Positions 1 to 6,607 of a stretch of DNA of 13,588 nucleotides are shown one piece after another. The stretch lies in the NCBI GenBank assembly GCA_023433265.1, contig JAEZDR010000185.1, forward strand, positions 1-13,588, in the 5' to 3' direction. A program made the translations under genes and the position numbers. The notes below the pieces were generated by a model, which had not been told where the DNA came from, did not search any database, and saw only the letters and a list, made by a program, of their open reading frames with translations. The stretch's first letter is position 1. The number at the start of each line of letters is the position of its first letter. This stretch comes from Bacteroidota bacterium. Its GTDB lineage: Bacteria; Bacteroidota; Bacteroidia; Chitinophagales; Chitinophagaceae.

Positions 1-614
1 GGTATAAGCAGCTGTTATTTACATCCACACTCACCACTTATATAATATATGCCCATATTAGTAGGAACTATCATTGAGATGGGGGGACGATTAGTAGGGA
101 TGGCTACACTAACCGGAGAATAAGCGGCGGATTTATTACGATTTATAATATGGAACATGATTTGAATTAAATATAGTATTACTAACTGTATTATTAAACT
201 CCCGGGAGGGAGCCGGGCGGTTGTAAACATAAGGCTGTTGAAAACCCATTTAAGGTGGGGAAAAACATGCCCAATTTTGCCTACCCGCTGGGGACACCAG
301 GGTCACAACTTGCTGTTGGCGGATTGCTTTGAAACACAGGTACGAAATTATTACTCCGATAGTACCGTTAATTAACAGTTACCAGGTTGTGAATATGTCA
401 TCTTAATAAGTACCCGTACATCTTTCCTCATGTGTGTATAAGCTAAGGAAGTCCTTTACAGTACTGTATTTGCGATTGTTAATAGTTTGTGGTTTGAAGT
501 GAATAGTGCCTAACTAATTAACTTTGGTTGTTGTTGATAAGTAATTTATTAAGAAATGCACATGGGTAATAGTAGTAGCTTTTTTATAAAAAACTAATTA
601 ATAAGAATATTACA
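1..614. other. Gene-poor leader region upstream of nadA
   Basis: I see no convincing gene in this stretch. It holds a 10-bp palindrome CTCCCGGGAG (199-208), a small hairpin (CTGG/CCAG, 288-300), a 9-bp direct repeat ATTAGTAGG (57-65 and 90-98), one match to the DnaA-box consensus (TGTGTATAA, 433-441), and a Bacteroidota-type -7 box at 519-526. The last 120 bases are AT-rich. A 71-codon minus-strand reading frame (15-230) resembles no family I recognise and is probably chance. A single DnaA box does not make an origin. The region could hold the 3' end of an upstream transcript, a small RNA, or simply spacer. Confidence 0.5.
519..526 (+). promoter_or_regulatory. Candidate nadA promoter, -7 box TAACTTTG
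   Basis: This is a perfect match to TAnnTTTG, the -7 element used by the primary sigma factor of Bacteroidota. A TTTG at 493-496 lies 22 bases upstream and could be the -33 element, slightly further away than usual. The predicted RNA start near 530-534 would leave a leader of about 80 nt before nadA. Confidence 0.45.
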
Positions 615-1640
615 ATGGATATTAACACTGCTGATAAAGGGACACTTGAAAAAGCAAAAATGAATGTGGATTCCCGGGGATTCCTGGACATTGACCTGGA
701 TCCGGAACTTGATCTTTTTCACGAGATAGAGCGATTAAAGAAAGAAAAGAATGCAATTGTACTTGCCCACTACTACCAGGAGCCCGATATACAGGATGTT
801 GCTGATTATATAGGCGACAGCCTGGGACTGGCACAGCAGGCAGCGAAGACAGAGGCCGACATGATCGTTTTTGCGGGCGTCCACTTTATGGCTGAGACTG
901 CTAAGATTCTCAACCCAAAAAAGAAGGTGGTACTGCCGGATCTTAAAGCGGGTTGTTCGCTTTCAGATAGTGCTCCACCGGAGGTTTTTAAGCAGTTTAG
1001 AGACAGGTACCCTAACCACATTGTTGTTACCTATATTAATTGCAGTGCAGGAATGAAAGCGCTGAGTGATATCATTTGCACAAGCAGCAATGCAGAAAAA
1101 ATAATTGAGAGCATACCTGCAGACCAGCCGATCATTTTTGCACCGGATAAAAACCTGGGTGCCTATCTTATAAAAAAGACGGGCCGCGATATGTTATTGT
1201 GGAATGGTGCCTGTATGGTTCACGAGATATTTAGCCTGGAAAAGATTACAAGGCTGAAAGTGCGCCATCCTCAGGCTAAGGTTATCGCTCATCCGGAGTG
1301 CGAAGAAGCTGTGCTTGCCGTGGCCGACTTTGTGGGCAGTACCACCCAGTTGATGAAATTTGCACTTCAGGATTCGGCAAAAGAGTTTATTGTGGCCACT
1401 GAGACGGGGATACTTCACCAAATGCAGAAAAATGCCCCTTCCAAGACCTTTATTCCTGCTCCGCCCAACAATGCATGTGCATGTAATAATTGCCCGCATA
1501 TGAAGCTTAATACGTTGGAGAAGCTATACCTCTGCATGGAGTATGAAACACCGGAAATATTGATGGACGAAGCGCTCAGAGTTGCTTCGCTTAAGCCTAT
1601 ACAGCGTATGCTGGACATAAGTAAAGCTGCAGGTCTTTAG
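615..1640 (+). CDS. nadA: Quinolinate synthase NadA
   Basis: NadA condenses iminoaspartate (from NadB) with dihydroxyacetone phosphate to give quinolinate, the first pyridine intermediate of de novo NAD synthesis, in the cytoplasm. The 341-residue protein matches the family in length and motifs: AHYYQ (51-55), GDSLGLA (67-73), and the three [4Fe-4S] ligand positions Cys114 (KAGCSLSD), Cys200 (NGACMVHE) and Cys293 (NNCPHMK). Cys288 and Cys290 make the C-terminal site a Cys-rich cluster, as in several bacterial NadA proteins. The ATG at 615 gives an N-terminal extension of about 25 residues before the conserved core. Met16 (660) is an alternative start. No nadB or nadC is adjacent; nadD lies 5 kb away in another unit. 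The identification is firm; the exact start is less so. Confidence 0.97.
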   Translation: MDINTADKGTLEKAKMNVDSRGFLDIDLDPELDLFHEIERLKKEKNAIVLAHYYQEPDIQDVADYIGDSLGLAQQAAKTEADMIVFAGVHFMAETAKILNPKKKVVLPDLKAGCSLSDSAPPEVFKQFRDRYPNHIVVTYINCSAGMKALSDIICTSSNAEKIIESIPADQPIIFAPDKNLGAYLIKKTGRDMLLWNGACMVHEIFSLEKITRLKVRHPQAKVIAHPECEEAVLAVADFVGSTTQLMKFALQDSAKEFIVATETGILHQMQKNAPSKTFIPAPPNNACACNNCPHMKLNTLEKLYLCMEYETPEILMDEALRVASLKPIQRMLDISKAAGL

Positions 1641-1682
1641 GGCGTTGTTTAGGGAAGATAGCTACGGAGAAGAGGAATTTGG

Positions 1683-1717
1683 AACCATTTTAGATTATTC
1701 TTTTTCTAAAATGGGTT
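1683..1717 (+). promoter_or_regulatory. Hairpin in the leader of the small lipoprotein gene
   Basis: Positions 1683-1694 (AACCATTTTAGA) pair with 1705-1717 (TCTAAAATGGGTT), giving a 12-bp stem with one bulged G and a 10-nt T-rich loop. It ends 4 bases before the ATG at 1722. Neither strand has the run of T expected after an intrinsic terminator, so a translation-controlling or RNA-stabilising hairpin between nadA and the next gene is more likely. The role is inferred. Confidence 0.4.
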
Positions 1718-1721
1718 AAAA

Positions 1722-1886
1722 ATGAAAGATTTACGATTCCCCGCACTCCTTGTAGTGCTGATGATAAGCTTATCGTCATGCGAAATAATTGGTGATATTT
1801 TTAAAGCGGGTATCTGGGTAGGTATCATCCTCGTAGCCATCATTGTTATGATTATTATGTGGGTACTTAGAAAGATGCGTCGCTAG
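1722..1886 (+). CDS. Small membrane lipoprotein with one transmembrane segment
   Basis: The 54-residue product begins MKDLRFPALLVVLMISLSSC, a lipoprotein signal peptide with a lipobox (LSSC) and acylated Cys20. It continues EIIGDIFKAGIW, then a single hydrophobic helix (about 32-48), and ends in the basic tail RKMRR. The layout SC-E-I-x-G-D-I-F-K-A-G-x-W plus one helix recurs in small Bacteroidota proteins, as far as I recall; some are labelled phosphatidate cytidylyltransferase, which this length cannot support. The function is unknown. The gene lies 81 bases after nadA on the same strand and may be co-transcribed. Its stop overlaps the stop of the opposing gene in the palindrome CTAG (1883-1886). 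Confidence 0.75.
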   Translation: MKDLRFPALLVVLMISLSSCEIIGDIFKAGIWVGIILVAIIVMIIMWVLRKMRR

Positions 1887-2653
1887 TGGGCGAGAATATC
1901 TTTTGTGGGGACCGGTTTAGATTTCCGCAGGTTCAGATAGTGCTTATAACATTGCCCGATGTAATACCCGAGTTCTATTTCATTTACCTGGGTTAGCATA
2001 AAAAAGTTGGGCCGGTAATACTCCATAAAATCTAACAGTTCATCTCCTTTTAGCCCGGTGAGCTGAGACACAAAACGCTTACTAAAGCGGTAGTCGATGT
2101 ATTTATCCTGTTCCTGTGCTAATAAACGTTCCTGGAGGCTCATCATCCTCCTGTTATGCTTAAAGCGAAACATGTTGATGATTTCATTAAGGTCAAAGCC
2201 TACTGAAAGACCACCGGGAACATAATTAGGCGTAGTTGAAATGCTAAGACCAGGCTTTTTGAAAGCAAATGCTTTTGCGTAATACTGCCTGTTGAGCAGG
2301 GAATCGAGCCGATAATTACTACTCCTCACTTTTACATCGGGAAGCAGCCTGGCGTCAATATGAATTGCAAGATCGAAATTGGCTGCGTTGGTTATGGTAT
2401 CTACAAAGTATTTCACCGTGTTTTTGCCGAGGAAAGAAAACCAAAGCGAGTCGCCTGTTTGCACATTGATGGCATATCTCCCAAGCGAATCGGTAACCAC
2501 ACCCCTATTGCCGGTTTTGATAACCGAAACTCCTTCCAGTGGCTTGCGATTATACTGATCGTAAACAGTACCCTCTACTATGAATGTTTTCTGAGCAAAG
2601 GAATGGATGGTATGACCTAGTAAAAATGATATGATTAGCAGGAGATAGCGCAA
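1883..2653 (-). CDS. Secreted CarboxypepD_reg-like domain protein
   Basis: The 256-residue product has a signal peptide (residues 1-21, ending SFAQ). A carboxypeptidase-D regulatory-like domain of Ig-type beta fold follows, about residues 24-95, with the typical EGTVYDQYNRKPLEGVSV opening and a TDSLGRYAI strand. In Bacteroidota such domains sit on exported proteins and at the N-termini of TonB-dependent transporters; this protein has no barrel or plug. The remaining 160 residues (Tyr-, Arg- and Leu-rich) I do not recognise. The start is TTG (2653-2651); a TAG stop lies directly before it in frame, and only this start keeps the signal peptide whole. An out-of-frame ATG (2661-2659) lies just upstream. 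It follows mnmG by 77 bases with no visible promoter, so co-transcription is likely. Confidence 0.85.
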   Translation of the reverse strand: MRYLLLIISFLLGHTIHSFAQKTFIVEGTVYDQYNRKPLEGVSVIKTGNRGVVTDSLGRYAINVQTGDSLWFSFLGKNTVKYFVDTITNAANFDLAIHIDARLLPDVKVRSSNYRLDSLLNRQYYAKAFAFKKPGLSISTTPNYVPGGLSVGFDLNEIINMFRFKHNRRMMSLQERLLAQEQDKYIDYRFSKRFVSQLTGLKGDELLDFMEYYRPNFFMLTQVNEIELGYYIGQCYKHYLNLRKSKPVPTKDILAH

Positions 2654-2730
2654 CTATTCATTTTCCAGTAATATTATAAAAGGAAAGGATGCAACGATCT
2701 GGTAACTGTTGTATTTAACAGCAATTTCTA

Positions 2731-4599
2731 TCATCGACCCATATAGACCATCAAAATCTGAACATCACTGGGGTTTACCCCACTTATGCGACTTGCCTGA
2801 CCAAGCGTCCGCGGTTTAATCTTTATAAACTTCTGGAGCGCTTCGTTACTTAGTGCTGCAACTCGTTCATAATCAAACATTTCTGGAATAATTAGGTCTT
2901 CCATTTGCGACATTCGATCTACAAGATCCTTTTCTTTTTCGATGTAACGTTCGTACTTAGTTTGAATCTCTGCCTGTTCAATTGCCTCCTTTGAGAATCT
3001 CCCTAGGGCGTCTTGAATCCTGGGTACGGCATCTATCAGTTGTTGCAAGGATAACTGCGGTCGCAAAACAACCTTAGCTAGTTTTTGTTTTTCAAGCAAA
3101 GGAGAACTGGCCAAAGACTGCAGCAACTGATTAACCTCAGTGGGTTCAATACTAAGTTGGTTGAGTACCTTAGTGATTTCAGCAACAGCATCCTTTTTAT
3201 CTTGTACGAGCCTCATTCGTTCATCGGAAGCCAATCCAAGTTCGAAGCTTTTTTGTGTTAGCCTCAGGTCGGCATTGTCCTGGCGTAAGAGTGTCCTGTA
3301 TTCTGCCCTGCTGGTAAACATCCTGTAAGGTTCATCGGTTCCTTTGTTGATGAGGTCATCAATCAGTACCCCGATGTAGGCTTCTGATCTTTTGAGTGTG
3401 AAGGCCGGTTTACCTGCAACTTTATTGTGAGCGTTAATGCCGGCCATTAATCCCTGGCAGGCGGCTTCTTCGTACCCGGTGGTACCGTTGATTTGCCCGG
3501 CGAAGAAGAGGTTCTGTATTTTCTTTGTCTCTAGCGTGTAGGTAAGTTGGGTTGGCGGAAAATAATCATATTCAATGGCGTAGCCCGGCCTGAAGAATCT
3601 GGCATTTTCAAATCCAGGCACTTTACTTAAGGCAGTGTGCTGCACCTCTTCAGGTAATGAAGTAGAGAAACCATTAACGTAGATTTCAACAGTATTAAAA
3701 CCTTCGGGTTCAACAAAAAGCTGGTGCCTGTCTCTATCGGCAAACCTGTTGATTTTATCCTCGATACTTGGGCAATAGCGCGGCCCAACCCCTTCTATTC
3801 TACCGGTAAACATTGGGCTTCGATCGAAGCCGGTTTTCAGGAGGTCATGTACTTCCGGGCTGGTATAAGTGATGTAACAGCTACGTTGCTGCAGGGGAGT
3901 TATTTTATTCGTCGGAAGAAAGGAGAATCCGACAATTTCCTCGTCACCCTTTTGCTCTTCCATTTTAGAATAATCAAGGCTACGGCCATCTATTCTAGGA
4001 GGTGTCCCGGTTTTGAGGCGGTCGCTTTCAAAGCCTAGTTCTACCAATTGTTCCGTGATACCAGTGGCTGCCTTCTCCGCCACCCTGCCGCCGCCCAGTC
4101 TCTTTTCGCCGATGTGAATGACCCCGTTTAGGAAGGTTCCGCTGGTGATGACAACAGATTTAGCCTCAATGCGGTGGCCTAGTCCTGTTATTACCCCGGT
4201 AACCGTATCGTTTTTTACAATAAGGGAAGTAACCGTATCCTGGTAAAAGTCGACATTGGAAGTGTTTTCCAGCATCTGGCGCCATTTGGATGCAAACGCC
4301 ATACGGTCATTTTGTGCCCGGGGGCTCCACATTGCCGGCCCTTTGCTTCGGTTTAGCATTCTAAACTGGAGCATAGATTCGTCTGTTACAATACCGCTGT
4401 AGCCGCCAAGGGCATCGATTTCACGAATTATCTGGCCTTTTGCAATACCGCCCATGGCCGGATTGCAGCTCATTTGGGCTATAGTATGCATGTTCATAGT
4501 AACCAAAAGCACCTTGCTGCCAAGATTAGCTGCAGCTGCAGCCGCTTCACAACCAGCGTGCCCTGCACCAACAACAACAACATCGTAATGAAGAAACAT
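2731..4599 (-). CDS. mnmG: tRNA uridine-5-carboxymethylaminomethyl(34) synthase MnmG (GidA)
   Basis: MnmG is an FAD- and NADH-dependent enzyme. With the GTPase MnmE it installs carboxymethylaminomethyl at C5 of wobble U34 in tRNAs reading NNA/NNG codons. The 622-residue length is typical. The FAD-binding Rossmann motif is at the N-terminus (VVVVGAGHAGCEAA, Gly11/Gly13/Gly16), followed by QMSCNPAMGGIAKG, the GTFLNG segment, the TGTPPR segment, and the late FAD-contacting segment FAGQINGTTGYEEAACQG. The C-terminal helical MnmE/tRNA-binding region is complete. The ATG at 4599 is right because the Rossmann strand begins at once. It precedes the CarboxypepD_reg gene, and the parS pair lies 90-135 bases upstream. 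In many bacteria gidA sits near the origin and par locus, which fits. Confidence 0.98.
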   Translation of the reverse strand: MFLHYDVVVVGAGHAGCEAAAAAANLGSKVLLVTMNMHTIAQMSCNPAMGGIAKGQIIREIDALGGYSGIVTDESMLQFRMLNRSKGPAMWSPRAQNDRMAFASKWRQMLENTSNVDFYQDTVTSLIVKNDTVTGVITGLGHRIEAKSVVITSGTFLNGVIHIGEKRLGGGRVAEKAATGITEQLVELGFESDRLKTGTPPRIDGRSLDYSKMEEQKGDEEIVGFSFLPTNKITPLQQRSCYITYTSPEVHDLLKTGFDRSPMFTGRIEGVGPRYCPSIEDKINRFADRDRHQLFVEPEGFNTVEIYVNGFSTSLPEEVQHTALSKVPGFENARFFRPGYAIEYDYFPPTQLTYTLETKKIQNLFFAGQINGTTGYEEAACQGLMAGINAHNKVAGKPAFTLKRSEAYIGVLIDDLINKGTDEPYRMFTSRAEYRTLLRQDNADLRLTQKSFELGLASDERMRLVQDKKDAVAEITKVLNQLSIEPTEVNQLLQSLASSPLLEKQKLAKVVLRPQLSLQQLIDAVPRIQDALGRFSKEAIEQAEIQTKYERYIEKEKDLVDRMSQMEDLIIPEMFDYERVAALSNEALQKFIKIKPRTLGQASRISGVNPSDVQILMVYMGR

Positions 4600-4603
4600 G
4601 AAG

Positions 4604-4611
4604 CAAATATA
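4604..4611 (-). promoter_or_regulatory. Candidate mnmG promoter, -7 box TATATTTG
   Basis: On the minus strand this reads TATATTTG, a perfect TAnnTTTG, and ends only 4 bases before the mnmG ATG. If used, the RNA would start at or next to the start codon, giving a leaderless or nearly leaderless message. The same geometry occurs at the lipoprotein gene at 8873. Confidence 0.4.
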
Positions 4612-4688
4612 ACCGAAGGAAAGAGGTTGCGAGTTAATGTAGGGTTAGGGTTTGTTTCCAGAAAGAACAAAGCCGCCGTCATATCTCT

Positions 4689-4704
4689 TGTTCCACGTGG
4701 AACA
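4689..4704. other. parS site 1 (ParB-binding centromere element)
   Basis: TGTTCCACGTGGAACA is a perfect 16-bp palindrome. It matches the bacterial parS consensus TGTTNCACGTGAAACA in its symmetric CC/GG form, a form known from Pseudomonas chromosomes. ParB (Spo0J) loads at such sites and spreads to organise and segregate the origin region. It lies upstream of mnmG; ParB and ParA are not encoded here. Confidence 0.9.
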
Positions 4705-4718
4705 TGCCGAGCATTTAA

Positions 4719-4734
4719 CGTTCCACGTGGAACA
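4719..4734. other. parS site 2, tandem copy 30 bp from site 1
   Basis: CGTTCCACGTGGAACA has the same 14-bp core (GTTCCACGTGGAAC, 4720-4733) as site 1, and only the outermost pair is unmatched. Its centre lies exactly 30 bp from the centre of site 1, about three helical turns, so two ParB dimers could bind on roughly the same face of the DNA. Confidence 0.88.
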
Positions 4735-5409
4735 AGACGTTAATTTAACAGGAAAGATGTTTTAGTCAACTTTTATCGGAGGTTGGCTGTGTTAATGTTC
4801 CCCTTCGAATGTTAATGCGGGACTTAAACATTTGTAGGCAAGGGATATAAAACGGATTTAATCGGTTACCTCTAACCATCATAGAAATGGAGACGGAGTG
4901 TTTCTCATTGTCGAGAACCTCTTACGACGCTTGAGGTGTCGTGGTTTAGTCCATCCTAATGCGACCGTTCAAGGCAGAAGTATATTCAAAGAAGCATGGC
5001 TATTGGGTCTGCAAGATTGTTGGTACAATACCTATGATGGGCTACTGAGGATCTCTCAGCACTTTTACATCTAGGAGGGTTGATTTTGCTGGGAAGTCTT
5101 TCTGTTGCTCGTCTGTGGGTTTGGGGAACCAAGGGTTGTAACTAAGTTAGCCCTCAGCCTGCTGCCTTACGGGTTAGGGTCAGCCAGGTGATTTCGTACT
5201 GTAATTAGGAACTCGCGGCGTGCCACGCCGATGAGTCTATTTAAGTGCCCGGGTTCTGGATATAGTTTGTAGGTGGATTATCGTTTTTACTGTTACCTCT
5301 CGTCGGTTAAAAAGGGAGGCTGACAACTGTTTCGATTGGGGGGAACATCAGCTATTGCTGTTCGAACAATGGTTCTCTTGAACTAGGATTTTTATTATGG
5401 AGCCTTATT
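4735..5409. other. Gene-free interval between parS sites, rich in hairpins
   Basis: No reading frame of 60 codons or more is credible here. The best short one is 29 codons (4959-5048, +) and resembles nothing known. Visible structures are: a bulged hairpin with AACC/GGTT outer and 7-bp inner stem (4916-4946); CTGAG/CTCAG with a 5-nt loop (5045-5059); GCCCT-c-AGCC pairing with GGTT-AGGGT (5150-5180); and the near-perfect palindrome CGGCGTGCCACGCCG (5216-5230) with CTC/GAG flanks (5212-5235). No tRNA, tmRNA, RNase P or SRP signature was found, and no DnaA-box cluster. It may be an unknown structured RNA, a nucleoid-associated spacer, or decayed sequence. Confidence 0.5.
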
Positions 5410-5425
5410 CGTTCCACGTGAAACG
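5410..5425. other. parS site 3, asymmetric variant
   Basis: CGTTCCACGTGAAACG joins the left half of sites 1 and 2 (GTTCC) to the right half of the classical parS (GAAAC) around the same CACGTG core; one base pair breaks the symmetry. It lies about 690 bp from site 2 and starts 5 bases beyond the stop codon of the CAP gene. Several parS sites within a kilobase are normal for origin-proximal DNA. Its affinity for ParB relative to sites 1 and 2 is unknown. Confidence 0.82.
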
Positions 5426-5430
5426 GTGGG

Positions 5431-6105
5431 TTAAAAAGAGAACTGCGAACTGCTGAAGTCCTGAACCATGAAGACAGACTCGGTGTTTCCATAGTTGGTG
5501 AGGCCAATACCCATATCGGTATATACAGGGTTAAGGAGGGTGCGCCGGTGTCCGGGAAACTCCAGGCCATGGTCGAGGTAGAGCATAACGAGGGAGAGGA
5601 GCATTTTGCCGCCGCCCAGGCTAATGTTTTCACCGCCGTAGTTTCTCAGGCCTGCTCTTTTAAAACGTTTTTGGAACGTGGTACCGTCAGTGGAAGTATG
5701 TTGAAAGGGAGCCTTTTTGAGACCGATATCATCTGCATGGGACTGTGCAATATGCGTCAGCGTATCGTTAATGCGCAGCAAAGGCATAGCGGGAGCATTA
5801 TAAAGTTCGTACTTTAATTCCCAGGCGTATGTACCCGATTTTAGCTGGGGAAAGAGGTTGATGATAGGAGCACATATACTGTCCCAGAACTTTTTTGGGT
5901 TTTGGCGGCTATAGTTAGTCCAATATAGCAACTCCTTTGCGTCAGCGCTTAAGCTGTTATATTGAGGGAGGTTACTACACCACTCTTCGATAGATAAGTC
6001 TCTGGTAACCACCACTTTAATGGGGCGGTCCTCCAGGCTAACAGTGCTGTATTGGGCTTGTACCAACAAGGGTAGACTCAGGATAAGGATTAAGAGGTAT
6101 TTCAC
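5431..6105 (-). CDS. Secreted CAP-domain (SCP-like) protein
   Basis: The start is chosen at GTG (6105-6103), giving MKYLLILILSLPLLVQAQ, a clean signal peptide, and a 224-residue product 8 bases after the ybeY stop. A TTG at 6132 would add 9 residues and overlap ybeY by 19 bases. The mature part carries a CAP domain (CRISP/antigen 5/PR-1 family) over about residues 55-215, with the family's His and Glu positions visible: SHADD (His123), FQHTSTDG (His136), GGENI (Glu159) and GHRRTLLNP (His186), ending in VYTDMGIGL. Bacterial CAP proteins are extracytoplasmic and mostly of unknown activity. A 45-residue lead-in after the signal peptide is not recognised. The gene is probably co-transcribed with ybeY, and parS site 3 abuts its end. 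Confidence 0.85.
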   Translation of the reverse strand: MKYLLILILSLPLLVQAQYSTVSLEDRPIKVVVTRDLSIEEWCSNLPQYNSLSADAKELLYWTNYSRQNPKKFWDSICAPIINLFPQLKSGTYAWELKYELYNAPAMPLLRINDTLTHIAQSHADDIGLKKAPFQHTSTDGTTFQKRFKRAGLRNYGGENISLGGGKMLLSLVMLYLDHGLEFPGHRRTLLNPVYTDMGIGLTNYGNTESVFMVQDFSSSQFSF

Positions 6106-6113
6106 GTGCGCTT

Positions 6114-6545
6114 TCAAGGGTTTTGTTGCCAATATAAACGTATATATTGATCCTCTTTATTGCGCATTTGTTTAATGTCTTCGATTAATTTGTCCTTAAA
6201 GCCACAAAGGTGCAATGCACCGTGGAAGATGACGCGGAGACATTCGTCTGCGTACCGGGTATTGTGAGTGAGCGAATTTTCTTTTACCCTATCCAGGCTG
6301 ATGTATATTTCACCAGTTATTTCGCGCCCCTCGGAAAGGTCGAAGGTTATGATATCAGTATAATCGTCATGGTTCAGGAAACTTTGGTTGATGGAAAGGA
6401 GATAATCATCGGAGCAAAAGATATAAGTAAGTTGCTCTAACGGTCTCTTTTCTTTTTCAAAGAGCTGTATAAGAAAGGATTTTAGCGATGCTTTATTCCT
6501 TAGGGAAAGCTTACGATCGGCATATCTGAAAGTTATCGTGGGCAA
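6114..6545 (-). CDS. ybeY: rRNA maturation RNase YbeY
   Basis: YbeY is a metal-dependent single-strand endoribonuclease involved in 16S rRNA 3' end maturation and ribosome quality control. The 143-residue length fits. The core motifs are TDIITFDL (63-70), GEIYIS (79-84) and the metal site HGALHLCGFKD (108-118). The usual pattern is H-x3-H-x5-H; here the third ligand position is Asp118 (His108, His112, Asp118), as I recall for Bacteroidota YbeY. The start must be TTG (6545-6543): an in-frame TAG lies two codons upstream and no internal Met precedes the conserved core. It is divergent from feoA (62-bp gap) and leads into the CAP gene. Confidence 0.95.
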   Translation of the reverse strand: MPTITFRYADRKLSLRNKASLKSFLIQLFEKEKRPLEQLTYIFCSDDYLLSINQSFLNHDDYTDIITFDLSEGREITGEIYISLDRVKENSLTHNTRYADECLRVIFHGALHLCGFKDKLIEDIKQMRNKEDQYIRLYWQQNP

Positions 6546-6549
6546 AGCC

Positions 6550-6557
6550 TATTTTTG
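6550..6557 (+). promoter_or_regulatory. Candidate feoA-nadD promoter, -7 box TATTTTTG
   Basis: This is a perfect TAnnTTTG with the G 50 bases before the feoA ATG. No TTTG is visible at the expected -33 position. The predicted leader is about 45 nt. The box lies just upstream of the TTG start of the divergent ybeY gene. Confidence 0.35.
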
Positions 6558-6607
6558 GTTCCAAAATTCGTAACAAAAACGAAATCAACACCGATACTTT
6601 TACTTGT

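Noticed and set aside
15..230. 71-codon minus-strand frame with a hydrophobic stretch and an approximate 11-residue internal repeat
   Set aside because: It resembles no family, lacks a recognisable ribosome-binding site or promoter, and the internal repeat reflects only a 9-bp DNA repeat. Coding status is not supported.
433..441. DnaA-box match TGTGTATAA as evidence of oriC
   Set aside because: It is a single box. No cluster or adjacent dnaA is visible, and a 9-mer with one free base occurs by chance.
1..614. NAD riboswitch upstream of nadA
   Set aside because: I found none of the conserved paired ACCCC/GGTTGGG-type segments of the known nadA-associated riboswitch.
2706..2721. CTGTT/AACAG hairpin between mnmG and the CarboxypepD_reg gene as a terminator
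   Set aside because: The stem is 5 bp and lacks a T-run; read-through into the downstream gene is more likely.
4494..4682. 62-codon minus-strand frame overlapping the mnmG 5' end
   Set aside because: It mostly lies in another frame of mnmG; the Leu/Cys-rich translation is a shadow of the FAD-binding segment.
4600..5430. tmRNA, RNase P RNA, SRP RNA or tRNA in the gene-free interval
   Set aside because: The hallmark sequences of these RNAs (tRNA T-loop, tmRNA ends, RNase P core, SRP tetraloop) were not found.
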